Assembly (NCBI GenBank): GCA_905221605.1
Contig: CAJNDS010000721.1
Coordinates: 17,132 to 81,131, forward strand
Direction: 5' to 3'
DNA: 64,000 bases
Source: Symbiodinium natans
Lineage: Eukaryota; Sar; Dinophyceae; Suessiales; Symbiodiniaceae
The translations under genes and the position numbers were made by a program. Within the stretch, counting starts at the first letter, position 1, and every line of letters begins with the position of its first letter. Under the pieces are notes generated by a model. The model searched no databases. It was not told where the DNA came from and saw only the letters and a list, made by a program, of their open reading frames with translations. Below are positions 56,703 through 64,000 of the stretch, in pieces.

Positions 56703-56715
56703 GGTTATGAGCCCA
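56703..56715 (+). promoter_or_regulatory. Candidate primer-binding site, half initiator tRNA-Met
   Basis: GGTTATGAGCCCA is complementary to an anticodon arm TGGGCTCATAACC: loop CTCATAA with a CAT anticodon, and the GGG stem typical of initiator tRNA-Met. Drosophila copia is primed by a half tRNA-iMet with the very similar GGTTATGGGCCCA directly after its LTR. It lies 53 bases before the ATG of the first frame. Confidence 0.5.
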
Positions 56716-56768
56716 AATTAGGTTCCCTGCGGTTAAGTGTTCTTTCAAGGTTTTGGGATCAAGAAGCA

Positions 56769-59700
56769 ATGCCTTCTCCGAAGCGATGGCTCCAACTTGC
56801 CTCGGATGGTGGACAAGATGGTGGAGCTGGAAATGGTGCAGCTGAGTCTCTGGGTGAAAGAGCGGTGTTGGAAGAGGTGATTCCCGACGCTGAAGAACAT
56901 CTGGAAGAGGCCTTGGTTGCAGAAAGCCCCAATGTGGGTATGAATCCCAATAGGGATATGGTTAGCAATGCTGAAGCTGAAGGACGTGCTGTTTCTGTAC
57001 CGCCAAAGCCTGGTGAAAAAAGGAACTGGGATGCGACTGGTGGCATAGATCGTGAAATGGAGGTGACTGTTTTACGAGTGTTACACAAACACGGGTACCA
57101 GCCGTCGTCTTCGACTTCGGGTCGAATGGTAGACCAAGAGTCTCAGACCGATCTGATTGGAGAAGTGCTACAAGCGACCAGGAGGCCGTTGAACAAGATC
57201 AAAAAGGGTCCATCTTCGAGTTCCCAAGGTGGTGGAAGCGGTCACAAACAGAAGGGTGCGGACGGCTTTGAAGCTGCACCTGCTGCTGAATACGCCATGG
57301 GGGAGGAGGAGATCCTGCAGATGGAGGCTGAACGGTTGCGACAGCTGTCAGAAGAAGAGGACGAGATGCGACAGGTTTCTGAAAGGGACGGTTTTCGGAA
57401 AGACGAGCATCTGATCCAAGCGTGTGATGGCACAATGTGGGAATTGCACCTCCATGAAGATGGGAGACAATATTATTACTGCCTGGATACGCACGAAACC
57501 AAGTGGACATTGCCGGTGGTAGGTGAAAAGGTGAAGAGTGACGAGGTGGTTGGGTCTCCTTTGGGCAATGAGCTGGAAATGGAGGCGGCACTGGATTCTT
57601 CATCCTCTACTCCGAAGACTGAGTCTACGAGGGCATTCCAGGGTAGTGTAAATAGTTTAGGTGAAAAAGATTTTTCCTCTACTATCAGGGATAGCGGTCC
57701 TAGGGCTGATGGTGACGCCCCGACCTCGGGTTCTCCTGATGAGGAAGGGATTCCTGGGAACCAAGCCAACATCGCTGGAGCTCAACACCTGGATCGGGAA
57801 GAAACAGAAGCGCTTTCTGAGGGTGGGGCAGCGATGGAATTGGTGGATCCAGAAGAGAAAATGCCCAATGAGGTGATCGGAACTGTGTCGGCTGCAGAAG
57901 AGCGAGTGGTGGATGTGGTACCTGTTGTTCAGGAAGGTGGTCCTGGAGATTCGGAGGATGGAGAGAAAAAGTTGTGTGTTACGACTGAGGAGGTCTCTTC
58001 GTTTGGTGCCAAGAATTCTGCCATTCAAGGGGAAAAAGAAGCTTCTGGAATAGCTGGAGACACGGATGATCTGAAAAATGAGGCCTGGAGCGCCAATGAT
58101 GCGCGGGTTGATGCGCCAGATATTACCTGGAGTGCGAAGGAAGCACGGGTTGAGGTGCATGTGGTGGTACGTTCCACGGGCGACTGCAACAATGGGGCGC
58201 AGGTCTCCGCAGCAGCTGATGATGGAGGTTCACAGGTGGACGCACTGGTGCAACCTGAAGTTAGCAGCGAGGAACGAAATGACAAGGGCTACACCGGAGC
58301 CAATGAGGCAGCTGTGGTCAATGATGGTGGAAATTCTCCTTTGGAGGCCATGGAACCAAAGGAGCCTGCGGTGGAAGAAAGCGTGCCTGCCGTGGATGAT
58401 CGACTCAATTGCCCTGCAGTGGAAGAAGATTTGCCTGCTGCAGAAGGTGAGACAAAGGACTCCAATGATGGGTCCACTCCCATGAAGGGAGAAGCGTTGC
58501 CGTCTGGAAGTTCACCGGAAGTCGACACCGAGCGAACTACAGCAGATGAGGCAAAGCCATTGGCGGAGAAAAAGGGAGGTCCTGAAATCCAGGAGCACAA
58601 AAAAGATGAGCTTGTGGGACTCGTGGAGCAGGACGAGCAGTGTGACCCAAAGGTGAAGACAAAGGATGCGCCAGGAGCCGATGATACAGAGATGGTTTCT
58701 GAAGAGCGTGTAAAGAAAGTGCCCCGAGCGGGAGCCTTGGAGTCACCTGGGCCACATTGCTATCAAGAGGGAGATGAGATCATGGGTCTAGTGCGCTGCA
58801 TCAATGGGTATGGAGCCTTTTTGGACCATGGGGATATGAATGTATTGATTCCTGCAGAAGGGAACAATGCATATCAGTTCAAGTTTGGTGATACTGTCAA
58901 TGGAACAGTGAAACGAGTGGAAGATGATGGTACCATAATCTTGGACACCTTTCTGGTTTTGGAAGAGGACGTGGAGGACTCTTCTTCGACGCTGCGGAAG
59001 TGGAAACCCAGCGGCTGGAGTACGTGGTGGACGGATTCATGGTATGCTGGTCAATGGTACCAAGATTCCAACGGTCAATGGGACTGGAAACAGGAGGAAG
59101 AGCAATCCGATGAAGAGCTTGTGGTACAGGAGTTGTCTTCTGAAGAACGAAAAGAAAGGCAACTTTATGGAGAAAAGATCTACAAAGCTCTTCTGGAGAA
59201 TGGAAATGAAGAGGAAGCCTATGTTGGCAAAATTACTGGGATGCTGTTAGGTCGGCCGATGGAAGATTTACAGGAGTGTGTTGCGGATCAGGCATTCCTC
59301 AATGCGGAAGCTCGGCGCGCGTATGGCATCTTGCAAAATGATGGTTGGAAGCCTGATGGTACAGAAAGCACAGGCTTGGGGAAGTTAACCACTTTTTCCC
59401 GAAAACAGTACCACAACGCGCTTTTCGAACTGGCATGCAGAAAAAGGAGATTTTCTCGACCAGTTGTGGGTGAAGCGGTGGCAACGGTGCTGAATCAAGG
59501 GGAAGATGAGTTTTGGAACGCGCTTTGGTTGGACACCAAGCTATTTTTGCAGGAGCTTGATGGTGCAGTGCAATCCATGAGCAAAAGGGAGAACAAGCCA
59601 ATGGAAGCCTACATGGATCCTGACCAGTACAAAAAGGCTTACATGACACCAAAGACGGTGTTGTCACCTGGTTACAGCAAGCTGTGCAGGTTCTTCAATA

Positions 59701-61538
59701 AGGGAAGGTGTCGCAATGGCGATGGGTGTCCCTATGAGCATCGTCGGTACGGTGAAGGTTGGCCAGAAGGGGGGTCAACTGATCCAAAGAATAGCCAAGA
59801 AGCTGATGATGAGGACGGGAACATCGGTGACCCTCCCACAGAGGAAGGTACAGTGGATGAGGCACAGCAGGAGCGGGAGGATTTAGCCTTCCGGGCCAAG
59901 TACAATTTTGGCAAAGGTGCATCAAAGGGTGAGCCTACGTCGGGTGAAACAAAAGGTCGTCTGTGTCTGTATTACAATCAAGGTGGTTGTAAATATGGGA
60001 CTACATGCAGGTATCTTCACAACGATGACATAGCATTGGAAGGGACTTGGGAGCCCGGCAAAGCTTGGGACAATGCTTCCAGGAAGTCACTAAGGGACGC
60101 AGGGTTCCACCATTGCTGTTTCGATTATTACCTCAGAGGACGTTGCCGGAAAGGGTTAAATTTCTGCAAGTACTCCCATGACGAGATGTCAGAGGAGCGG
60201 CTGTCGCTCCTGAAACACTTGGTACAAGTGGCCAATCAGGTCCGGTTTGAAAAAGAGAGAGGATGGGAGCTTACGGATAGAAGCACTTTTCAGCCACCTG
60301 CGAGTGGGGGAGCTGAATCTTCCTCATCCTCGGCACCAAAAGCGCTGCAAATGACCAATGTGTCACAAAAAGATGGTGAAAAAGGTATTCTGGATGAAGT
60401 AGAAGCTGATGAGCAAAAGAATTCGGTGGCTGCATCCACTAGTACTCAGCTTCACAATCCGGAGGAGCCGATTGAAAATTGGATGGCTCGCAACGCACAC
60501 CTGTGGGTGTATACCCCTCATGTAAGTGAGGTGATGATTACGCTTGGTGTGACCAATGTGTCGGACTTGCAAGAGTTCATCTTTGTGGAAGATTTGGTTG
60601 ACAAAGGGATCAACAAAGTGACCGCATGCAAAATTCTGCAATTGGTTGGTGATGTCCGATATCGCCCGGGAGGACCGGAAAAAGCAGTTCCTTCTGATGC
60701 ATCCGTACGGGTACAACAATCTTCTGGGAACAAAGGAACTGGAAGAGCGGCGGTGCGAACCCTCACTCAGGTGCGTGAAGCTGAAGACTCCGGTGCAAAA
60801 ACCATGCCGAGAGGCTCCTATCGGGAGCTTTTAGATAAGGTCAGGTACCGTGATGGTTGGACGCTTGCGCAGAGGTCTCCGTTGTGCGTACAGAAGCTGC
60901 GGTTGGTGGGAGTTGGAATGCCGCCGGTGAATCCACCAACGAAAAAGTATCGGTCAAGATCAAACCCTGTAAGAAGGGGAAGGCCCTTGCTGGACAAAAA
61001 AAAGGTGCGACAGGTGCCACGATCTCGGTCACAACGACGAGTGCAACTGGCGGAAGTGGTGGAAAAACCGAAGCCACTGGAGCCGGTGAAACCTCGTGGT
61101 GGTTTGTCGTATCCATTCAGCAGAGTGTGGGCAGATGTGGTGGATGATGATGACCAGGCGGAGGCTTTGGTCTCGTATGCCGCTTCCTCAAGCGATTCAA
61201 GCGAGGAGGAGACCAATGCGGCACAACGCCTGAAGGAACTCTTTTTGCAAGAAAGGGATTCGTGGAGAACTGCGAGTCGTGGCAATGTTCCACAAAGTGG
61301 TTCTTCAGGCTCCAATGATGGGCCGAAAAAATCGGTTCACCTTGGCGAAGGGCGCGACAAAGCGTCGCGGGGGGAGACCCGCCAAGAAGTGACTTCACAA
61401 GTTTTTCGCTACCACAACCTTCTCGTCGAGCTGAACGGTCTCAAAAAAGAACAAGGGATGGTTCAGTTATGGTTGGTTCGCTGGCGGTGGGCTCCACGGA
61501 TGAGGTTTTACCTGGGCAAGGTGCTGCTGGACAGGTGA
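56769..61538 (+). CDS. Multidomain WW-S1-MLLE-CCCH protein (frame 1 of element, Gag-like?)
   Basis: 1589 residues from ATG 56769 (MPSPKRWLQLASDGG). The frame is open from an earlier ATG at 56415, but that part overlaps the candidate LTR and primer site and reads as untranslated leader. Domains by residue: a WW domain (W224, YYY, W246, P249); a long Glu/Asp-rich disordered region to about 660; an S1-like RNA-binding fold (668-729); an MLLE/PABC-type domain with the GKITGMLL core (799-856); three CCCH fingers (C-x7-C-x5-C-x3-H at 973-991 and 1066-1084, C-x8-C-x6-C-x3-H at 1117-1137); a SAM-like helical region (1246-1295); and a basic Arg/Ser tail near 1394-1425. All named domains bind RNA or peptides, and none is catalytic. 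As the first frame of an LTR element it would take the Gag role. It could instead be a host RNA-regulatory gene. Domain names come from motif reading, not searches. Confidence 0.7.
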   Translation: MPSPKRWLQLASDGGQDGGAGNGAAESLGERAVLEEVIPDAEEHLEEALVAESPNVGMNPNRDMVSNAEAEGRAVSVPPKPGEKRNWDATGGIDREMEVTVLRVLHKHGYQPSSSTSGRMVDQESQTDLIGEVLQATRRPLNKIKKGPSSSSQGGGSGHKQKGADGFEAAPAAEYAMGEEEILQMEAERLRQLSEEEDEMRQVSERDGFRKDEHLIQACDGTMWELHLHEDGRQYYYCLDTHETKWTLPVVGEKVKSDEVVGSPLGNELEMEAALDSSSSTPKTESTRAFQGSVNSLGEKDFSSTIRDSGPRADGDAPTSGSPDEEGIPGNQANIAGAQHLDREETEALSEGGAAMELVDPEEKMPNEVIGTVSAAEERVVDVVPVVQEGGPGDSEDGEKKLCVTTEEVSSFGAKNSAIQGEKEASGIAGDTDDLKNEAWSANDARVDAPDITWSAKEARVEVHVVVRSTGDCNNGAQVSAAADDGGSQVDALVQPEVSSEERNDKGYTGANEAAVVNDGGNSPLEAMEPKEPAVEESVPAVDDRLNCPAVEEDLPAAEGETKDSNDGSTPMKGEALPSGSSPEVDTERTTADEAKPLAEKKGGPEIQEHKKDELVGLVEQDEQCDPKVKTKDAPGADDTEMVSEERVKKVPRAGALESPGPHCYQEGDEIMGLVRCINGYGAFLDHGDMNVLIPAEGNNAYQFKFGDTVNGTVKRVEDDGTIILDTFLVLEEDVEDSSSTLRKWKPSGWSTWWTDSWYAGQWYQDSNGQWDWKQEEEQSDEELVVQELSSEERKERQLYGEKIYKALLENGNEEEAYVGKITGMLLGRPMEDLQECVADQAFLNAEARRAYGILQNDGWKPDGTESTGLGKLTTFSRKQYHNALFELACRKRRFSRPVVGEAVATVLNQGEDEFWNALWLDTKLFLQELDGAVQSMSKRENKPMEAYMDPDQYKKAYMTPKTVLSPGYSKLCRFFNKGRCRNGDGCPYEHRRYGEGWPEGGSTDPKNSQEADDEDGNIGDPPTEEGTVDEAQQEREDLAFRAKYNFGKGASKGEPTSGETKGRLCLYYNQGGCKYGTTCRYLHNDDIALEGTWEPGKAWDNASRKSLRDAGFHHCCFDYYLRGRCRKGLNFCKYSHDEMSEERLSLLKHLVQVANQVRFEKERGWELTDRSTFQPPASGGAESSSSSAPKALQMTNVSQKDGEKGILDEVEADEQKNSVAASTSTQLHNPEEPIENWMARNAHLWVYTPHVSEVMITLGVTNVSDLQEFIFVEDLVDKGINKVTACKILQLVGDVRYRPGGPEKAVPSDASVRVQQSSGNKGTGRAAVRTLTQVREAEDSGAKTMPRGSYRELLDKVRYRDGWTLAQRSPLCVQKLRLVGVGMPPVNPPTKKYRSRSNPVRRGRPLLDKKKVRQVPRSRSQRRVQLAEVVEKPKPLEPVKPRGGLSYPFSRVWADVVDDDDQAEALVSYAASSSDSSEEETNAAQRLKELFLQERDSWRTASRGNVPQSGSSGSNDGPKKSVHLGEGRDKASRGETRQEVTSQVFRYHNLLVELNGLKKEQGMVQLWLVRWRWAPRMRFYLGKVLLDR

Positions 61539-63307
61539 ATCTGAATGTCTCTGAAAGCGCTCAAGTTCTTCCTGGGCATGAAGTGGCTGGACAGGAGACG
61601 GCGCCGGAAGGAGCAGTACAGATTTCTGGCGAGGAGACCAACCAAAAAGAAGGAGAAGGCGGGAGCAATGATCTCCGTGGTAATGATGCGAAGATGTTGG
61701 ATGGTGGTCCGGTGAGGAGTGACCTTCAGCAATTGCTGGTGAAAGGCCTTCTGACTCGAATTTATTGGAAGGTTGCAGTTGGCAAGTTGCCAATGGGGCA
61801 AAGAGATTGCCAAAAGGGGTCCAATAAGATGGATCGAAATTTGGTTATTAGCATGTCATCCGAGGGTGCAAGCGAACAGGATGAGAACCTGGCACTGGAG
61901 GACGATGCTGATCAGTCAATGGGAGACGGTGCAATGGTTATTGTGTATGATCCAGGAACGCTGATCCAGTCGCCAACAACTGATTGGGTTATGCGTCGCG
62001 GTCTGACCGATCGTACCGTCTGGCCAGCAATGGCGCACCTGGCACAGAGGCTATGTGCTGAAATGGTTCAAGTGGATGAAATGAATGCCCAGCTAGGGAC
62101 TGGAACACTCCTTTTTCAAAGGAGAGATCAAGCATATTATACTGACCTGCATCATTCGTTCCATGACAACCCGTGCTTGCCGGCGGTGGGGAATTACCCT
62201 CTTTCGGTGATGGGTGCCTTGTTGTCTCCTGGTCTGGAAGGGGAATTCAAGAATACGGACAAGTTTGGTACTGCTATGGAGGCAATTGCCTATGATTGGA
62301 GCCGCAGTCCAGGCATGGAAGTTCATATTGAACTTATGGCGAGGGTAGCCAAAATGGTTCACCCATTCCTGAATCTGGGAGCACAAGGGTCGGTGATGTT
62401 TTCAGAATTTCTCTGGCAGCGCGGGAGGGCTCGGTTGATGGAGTTCCTTCAAGCGGCGACTTGTGCGGACCAATTGGAGGCTCTCTGGAGAAGGATGGAC
62501 GACGATGCGGATGAGGAGGTGGATCCTTCGACAGCGATGCTGGAAGTTCTTGGACTAGAGGATGCGGTGCTTGATCAAGGGAACAATGAACCCCTTATTC
62601 CCATTGAAGATGCTGGAGGTGAGACAAGCGGTGACACTGGAGGGAAGGGCAAAGCGCCAGAAGTTTCTCCGGAAGAGGAGAAATCCAGTGGGTCAGCCAG
62701 ACTGGCGGACACAAGGATTTTCTTGTGGTCAGTGTACTCCCGCGTGGCTTCGAATTTCTCTATGCAGGACCGCACTACTGGTAAGATCTTTGACAGCACC
62801 ACAGGATATCCTGGTGAAGGACCAAACAATGATGACAATCCTTCCTCTAAGGGGAACTTTCCCTGGATTTCAGAAGACTACCTCGACGAAGTGGTGTCAA
62901 AAAAGATGGAAAGGTCTTCAGAGATGGATGGGTTTGTTCCGGGAAGTGAGGGATCATTGGAAAAGGTAGAGGTGGAGAATGTTACTGCCTCTAAAATTCT
63001 TATGGCTCTTTGGAAGAAGGGACATAGAGTTGGGTTTAGAAGGTTGCGTCGTTTGAATGCATCTGGATGCAAGGTTGGAGCAATGAAACGTCCAATCAAA
63101 AGGGTGCAGAAGATTGGCGCTAGGAAGGCCTTCATGAAGATGTTCAATGTTTTTGGATCGTCTCAGCATGGCTCAGGAGGTGGCGGAAAACCGATCATGA
63201 AGGTGGTAGGACCAAGGCCAGGTTTTCCAGCTGTACTCCAAGCACCAAATACTGATAGCACGTCGGGTGAAGGGAGCAGTCCCCAGTACATGGCAATGTT
63301 CATGTAG
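61469..63307 (+). CDS. Second frame of the element, unknown protein
   Basis: 612 residues from ATG 61469. The frame is open without a start codon back to 61319, so it overlaps the first protein by up to 220 bases in the -1 frame and could be reached by frameshifting. Near its start it has an internal repeat (VLPGQGAAGQ and VLPGHEVAGQ), then a Gly/Glu-rich stretch. A more ordered middle follows (about residues 150-370, including TDWVMRRGLTDRTVWPAMAH and SVMFSEFLWQRGRARLMEFL), with a basic C-terminal part containing KKGHRVGFRRLRRLNASGCK. I recognise no family and see no zinc finger, protease or polymerase motif. It may be a capsid-like domain; that is inference from position only. Confidence 0.6.
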   Translation: MVGSLAVGSTDEVLPGQGAAGQVNLNVSESAQVLPGHEVAGQETAPEGAVQISGEETNQKEGEGGSNDLRGNDAKMLDGGPVRSDLQQLLVKGLLTRIYWKVAVGKLPMGQRDCQKGSNKMDRNLVISMSSEGASEQDENLALEDDADQSMGDGAMVIVYDPGTLIQSPTTDWVMRRGLTDRTVWPAMAHLAQRLCAEMVQVDEMNAQLGTGTLLFQRRDQAYYTDLHHSFHDNPCLPAVGNYPLSVMGALLSPGLEGEFKNTDKFGTAMEAIAYDWSRSPGMEVHIELMARVAKMVHPFLNLGAQGSVMFSEFLWQRGRARLMEFLQAATCADQLEALWRRMDDDADEEVDPSTAMLEVLGLEDAVLDQGNNEPLIPIEDAGGETSGDTGGKGKAPEVSPEEEKSSGSARLADTRIFLWSVYSRVASNFSMQDRTTGKIFDSTTGYPGEGPNNDDNPSSKGNFPWISEDYLDEVVSKKMERSSEMDGFVPGSEGSLEKVEVENVTASKILMALWKKGHRVGFRRLRRLNASGCKVGAMKRPIKRVQKIGARKAFMKMFNVFGSSQHGSGGGGKPIMKVVGPRPGFPAVLQAPNTDSTSGEGSSPQYMAMFM

Positions 63308-63321
63308 AGCACAGTCGCCCT

Positions 63322-64000
63322 ATGGACCGGTATGAGGCAGAGCGCTTGGAGAAGAGGAAGAAGGGTTTCTGCTATTGGTTTGGCAAAGGGAAAGATCGCT
63401 GCAAATTTGGTGACGACTGCAAATTCATCCATTCCGAAGATGATGTGGTGCTACATTCATATTGGTGCAAGTACTATGTGGCAGGGAGAGAATGTTTCGC
63501 TGGAAAGGATTGTGAGTTCTCGCATGATGCAACTGGTGTGAGGTGCGTCCAGTTTGCTCGGTCTGGGAAGTGTCGGTTTGGTGACAGGTGTGTCTTTGGA
63601 CATGAGGTTCCGGTGGAAAAACAGAGGCCAAGGTCTCCAAGGACGCCCCCAAGGGATGGTCCAAGGAGAAAGTCTGGTGCAAATGGTGGAAAAAAGGAGA
63701 TCTCTCCTGAACAGTTCGGTGATGATGAGGAGGATTTTATGGTTTATGACGAAGAGACCAAGATGACGGAACTGTTGATGGAGGCGATTTCATTTCTGTC
63801 CAATGGCAAATCAGATTTGGCTCGAGCAGAGGCGGACCCATTGTTCAAACTCCTGAAGATCACTGGAGATGCTGACTACATGGATCAAGTATGGGTTTCG
63901 TGGACCACTGAAATGTTGTCAGTGCTGGAACTTCTCGAAGTAGTGAAGTCGTACGATGTTTCGCTCGCGGAGGTGGAAGAATGGGTCAATGACCTGAGGA
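63322..64000 (+). CDS. Third frame, triple CCCH zinc-finger protein (partial)
   Basis: Open from an ATG 15 bases after the stop of the previous frame, and without a start back to 63271. It continues past the window edge (226 residues visible). Three CCCH fingers lie in tandem: C-x9-C-x5-C-x3-H (63370-63432), C-x8-C-x5-C-x3-H (63466-63525) and C-x8-C-x5-C-x3-H (63544-63603), with GxCRFGDRCVFGH-type sequence. An Arg/Pro/Ser-rich linker (RPRSPRTPPRDGPRRKS) and an acidic, Leu-rich helical region follow. The tandem fingers suggest RNA binding. In an LTR element, protease, integrase and reverse transcriptase would be expected further downstream, outside this window. Confidence 0.65.
   Translation, partial: MDRYEAERLEKRKKGFCYWFGKGKDRCKFGDDCKFIHSEDDVVLHSYWCKYYVAGRECFAGKDCEFSHDATGVRCVQFARSGKCRFGDRCVFGHEVPVEKQRPRSPRTPPRDGPRRKSGANGGKKEISPEQFGDDEEDFMVYDEETKMTELLMEAISFLSNGKSDLARAEADPLFKLLKITGDADYMDQVWVSWTTEMLSVLELLEVVKSYDVSLAEVEEWVNDLR

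Noticed and set aside
56415-56768. The upstream ATG as the real start of the large protein
   Set aside because: It would translate the candidate LTR and primer site into a hydrophobic 118-residue leader unlike the rest. The ATG at 56769 follows the primer site and opens ordinary coding sequence. A signal-anchor leader cannot be fully excluded.
61319-61538. A classical -1 slippery site
   Set aside because: I checked the frame-1 codons for X-XXY-YYZ and found none in phase; the A6 runs read AAA AAA in phase rather than A-AAA-AAx.
56497-63682. Many open frames of 60-190 codons overlapping the three element frames
   Set aside because: They are shadows of the main frames, with no independent motifs or organisation.

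Overview
The window is eukaryotic nuclear DNA, most likely from a dinoflagellate. The supporting points are: an Arabidopsis-type telomere motif (TTTAGGG/CCCTAAA) spread through the interior; a partial match to the dinoflagellate spliced leader (11 exact bases, TTTGGCTCAAG, at 56491-56501); a Copia-like element carrying CCCH zinc fingers; and a decayed DDE-transposase plus P-loop ATPase element of a kind I associate with Symbiodiniaceae genomes (recollection, not searched). Nothing bacterial, viral-particle or organellar is evident. No tRNA, rRNA or CRISPR array was recognised.

Region 1 (about 1-4940): a broken minus-strand coding unit running from an ATG at 4933-4935 to a stop near 441. Recognisable protein blocks occur in all three minus frames, so it is frameshifted many times. 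In protein order they are: an N-terminal helical block, an acidic Ser-rich linker, an unknown domain, a P-loop NTPase with a superfamily-3-helicase-like layout, a CPxC zinc-ribbon-like block, and a DDE/ISXO2-like transposase block.

Region 2 (about 4950-56410): 51 kb with no convincing gene. It is saturated with more than 100 short arrays of telomere-type repeats in both orientations, typically 30-180 bp long and separated by 100-500 bp of other sequence. Between and inside them lie at least eight families of short inverted-repeat (MITE-like) elements. Some arrays evolved into private variants (CCCAAAA, CCCCTAAA, CCCTATAAA, GGGCTTA, CCCTTAAAA). Several arrays are flanked by 17-27 bp direct repeats, and one repeat family shows both empty and array-filled copies. 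Together these suggest how the arrays were inserted.

Region 3 (about 56450-64000, plus strand): the 5' part of an apparently young LTR retroelement, or less likely a host gene or retrogene. It has a possible LTR, a 13-base match to a primer-binding site for a half initiator tRNA-Met (as in Drosophila copia), and three long overlapping open frames. The first encodes a 1589-residue protein with WW, S1, MLLE (PABC-type), three CCCH and SAM-like domains. The second (612 residues) is unrecognised. The third has three more CCCH fingers and runs off the window. Each frame lies -1 relative to the one before. No protease, integrase or reverse transcriptase is inside the window, so the retroelement reading remains an inference.
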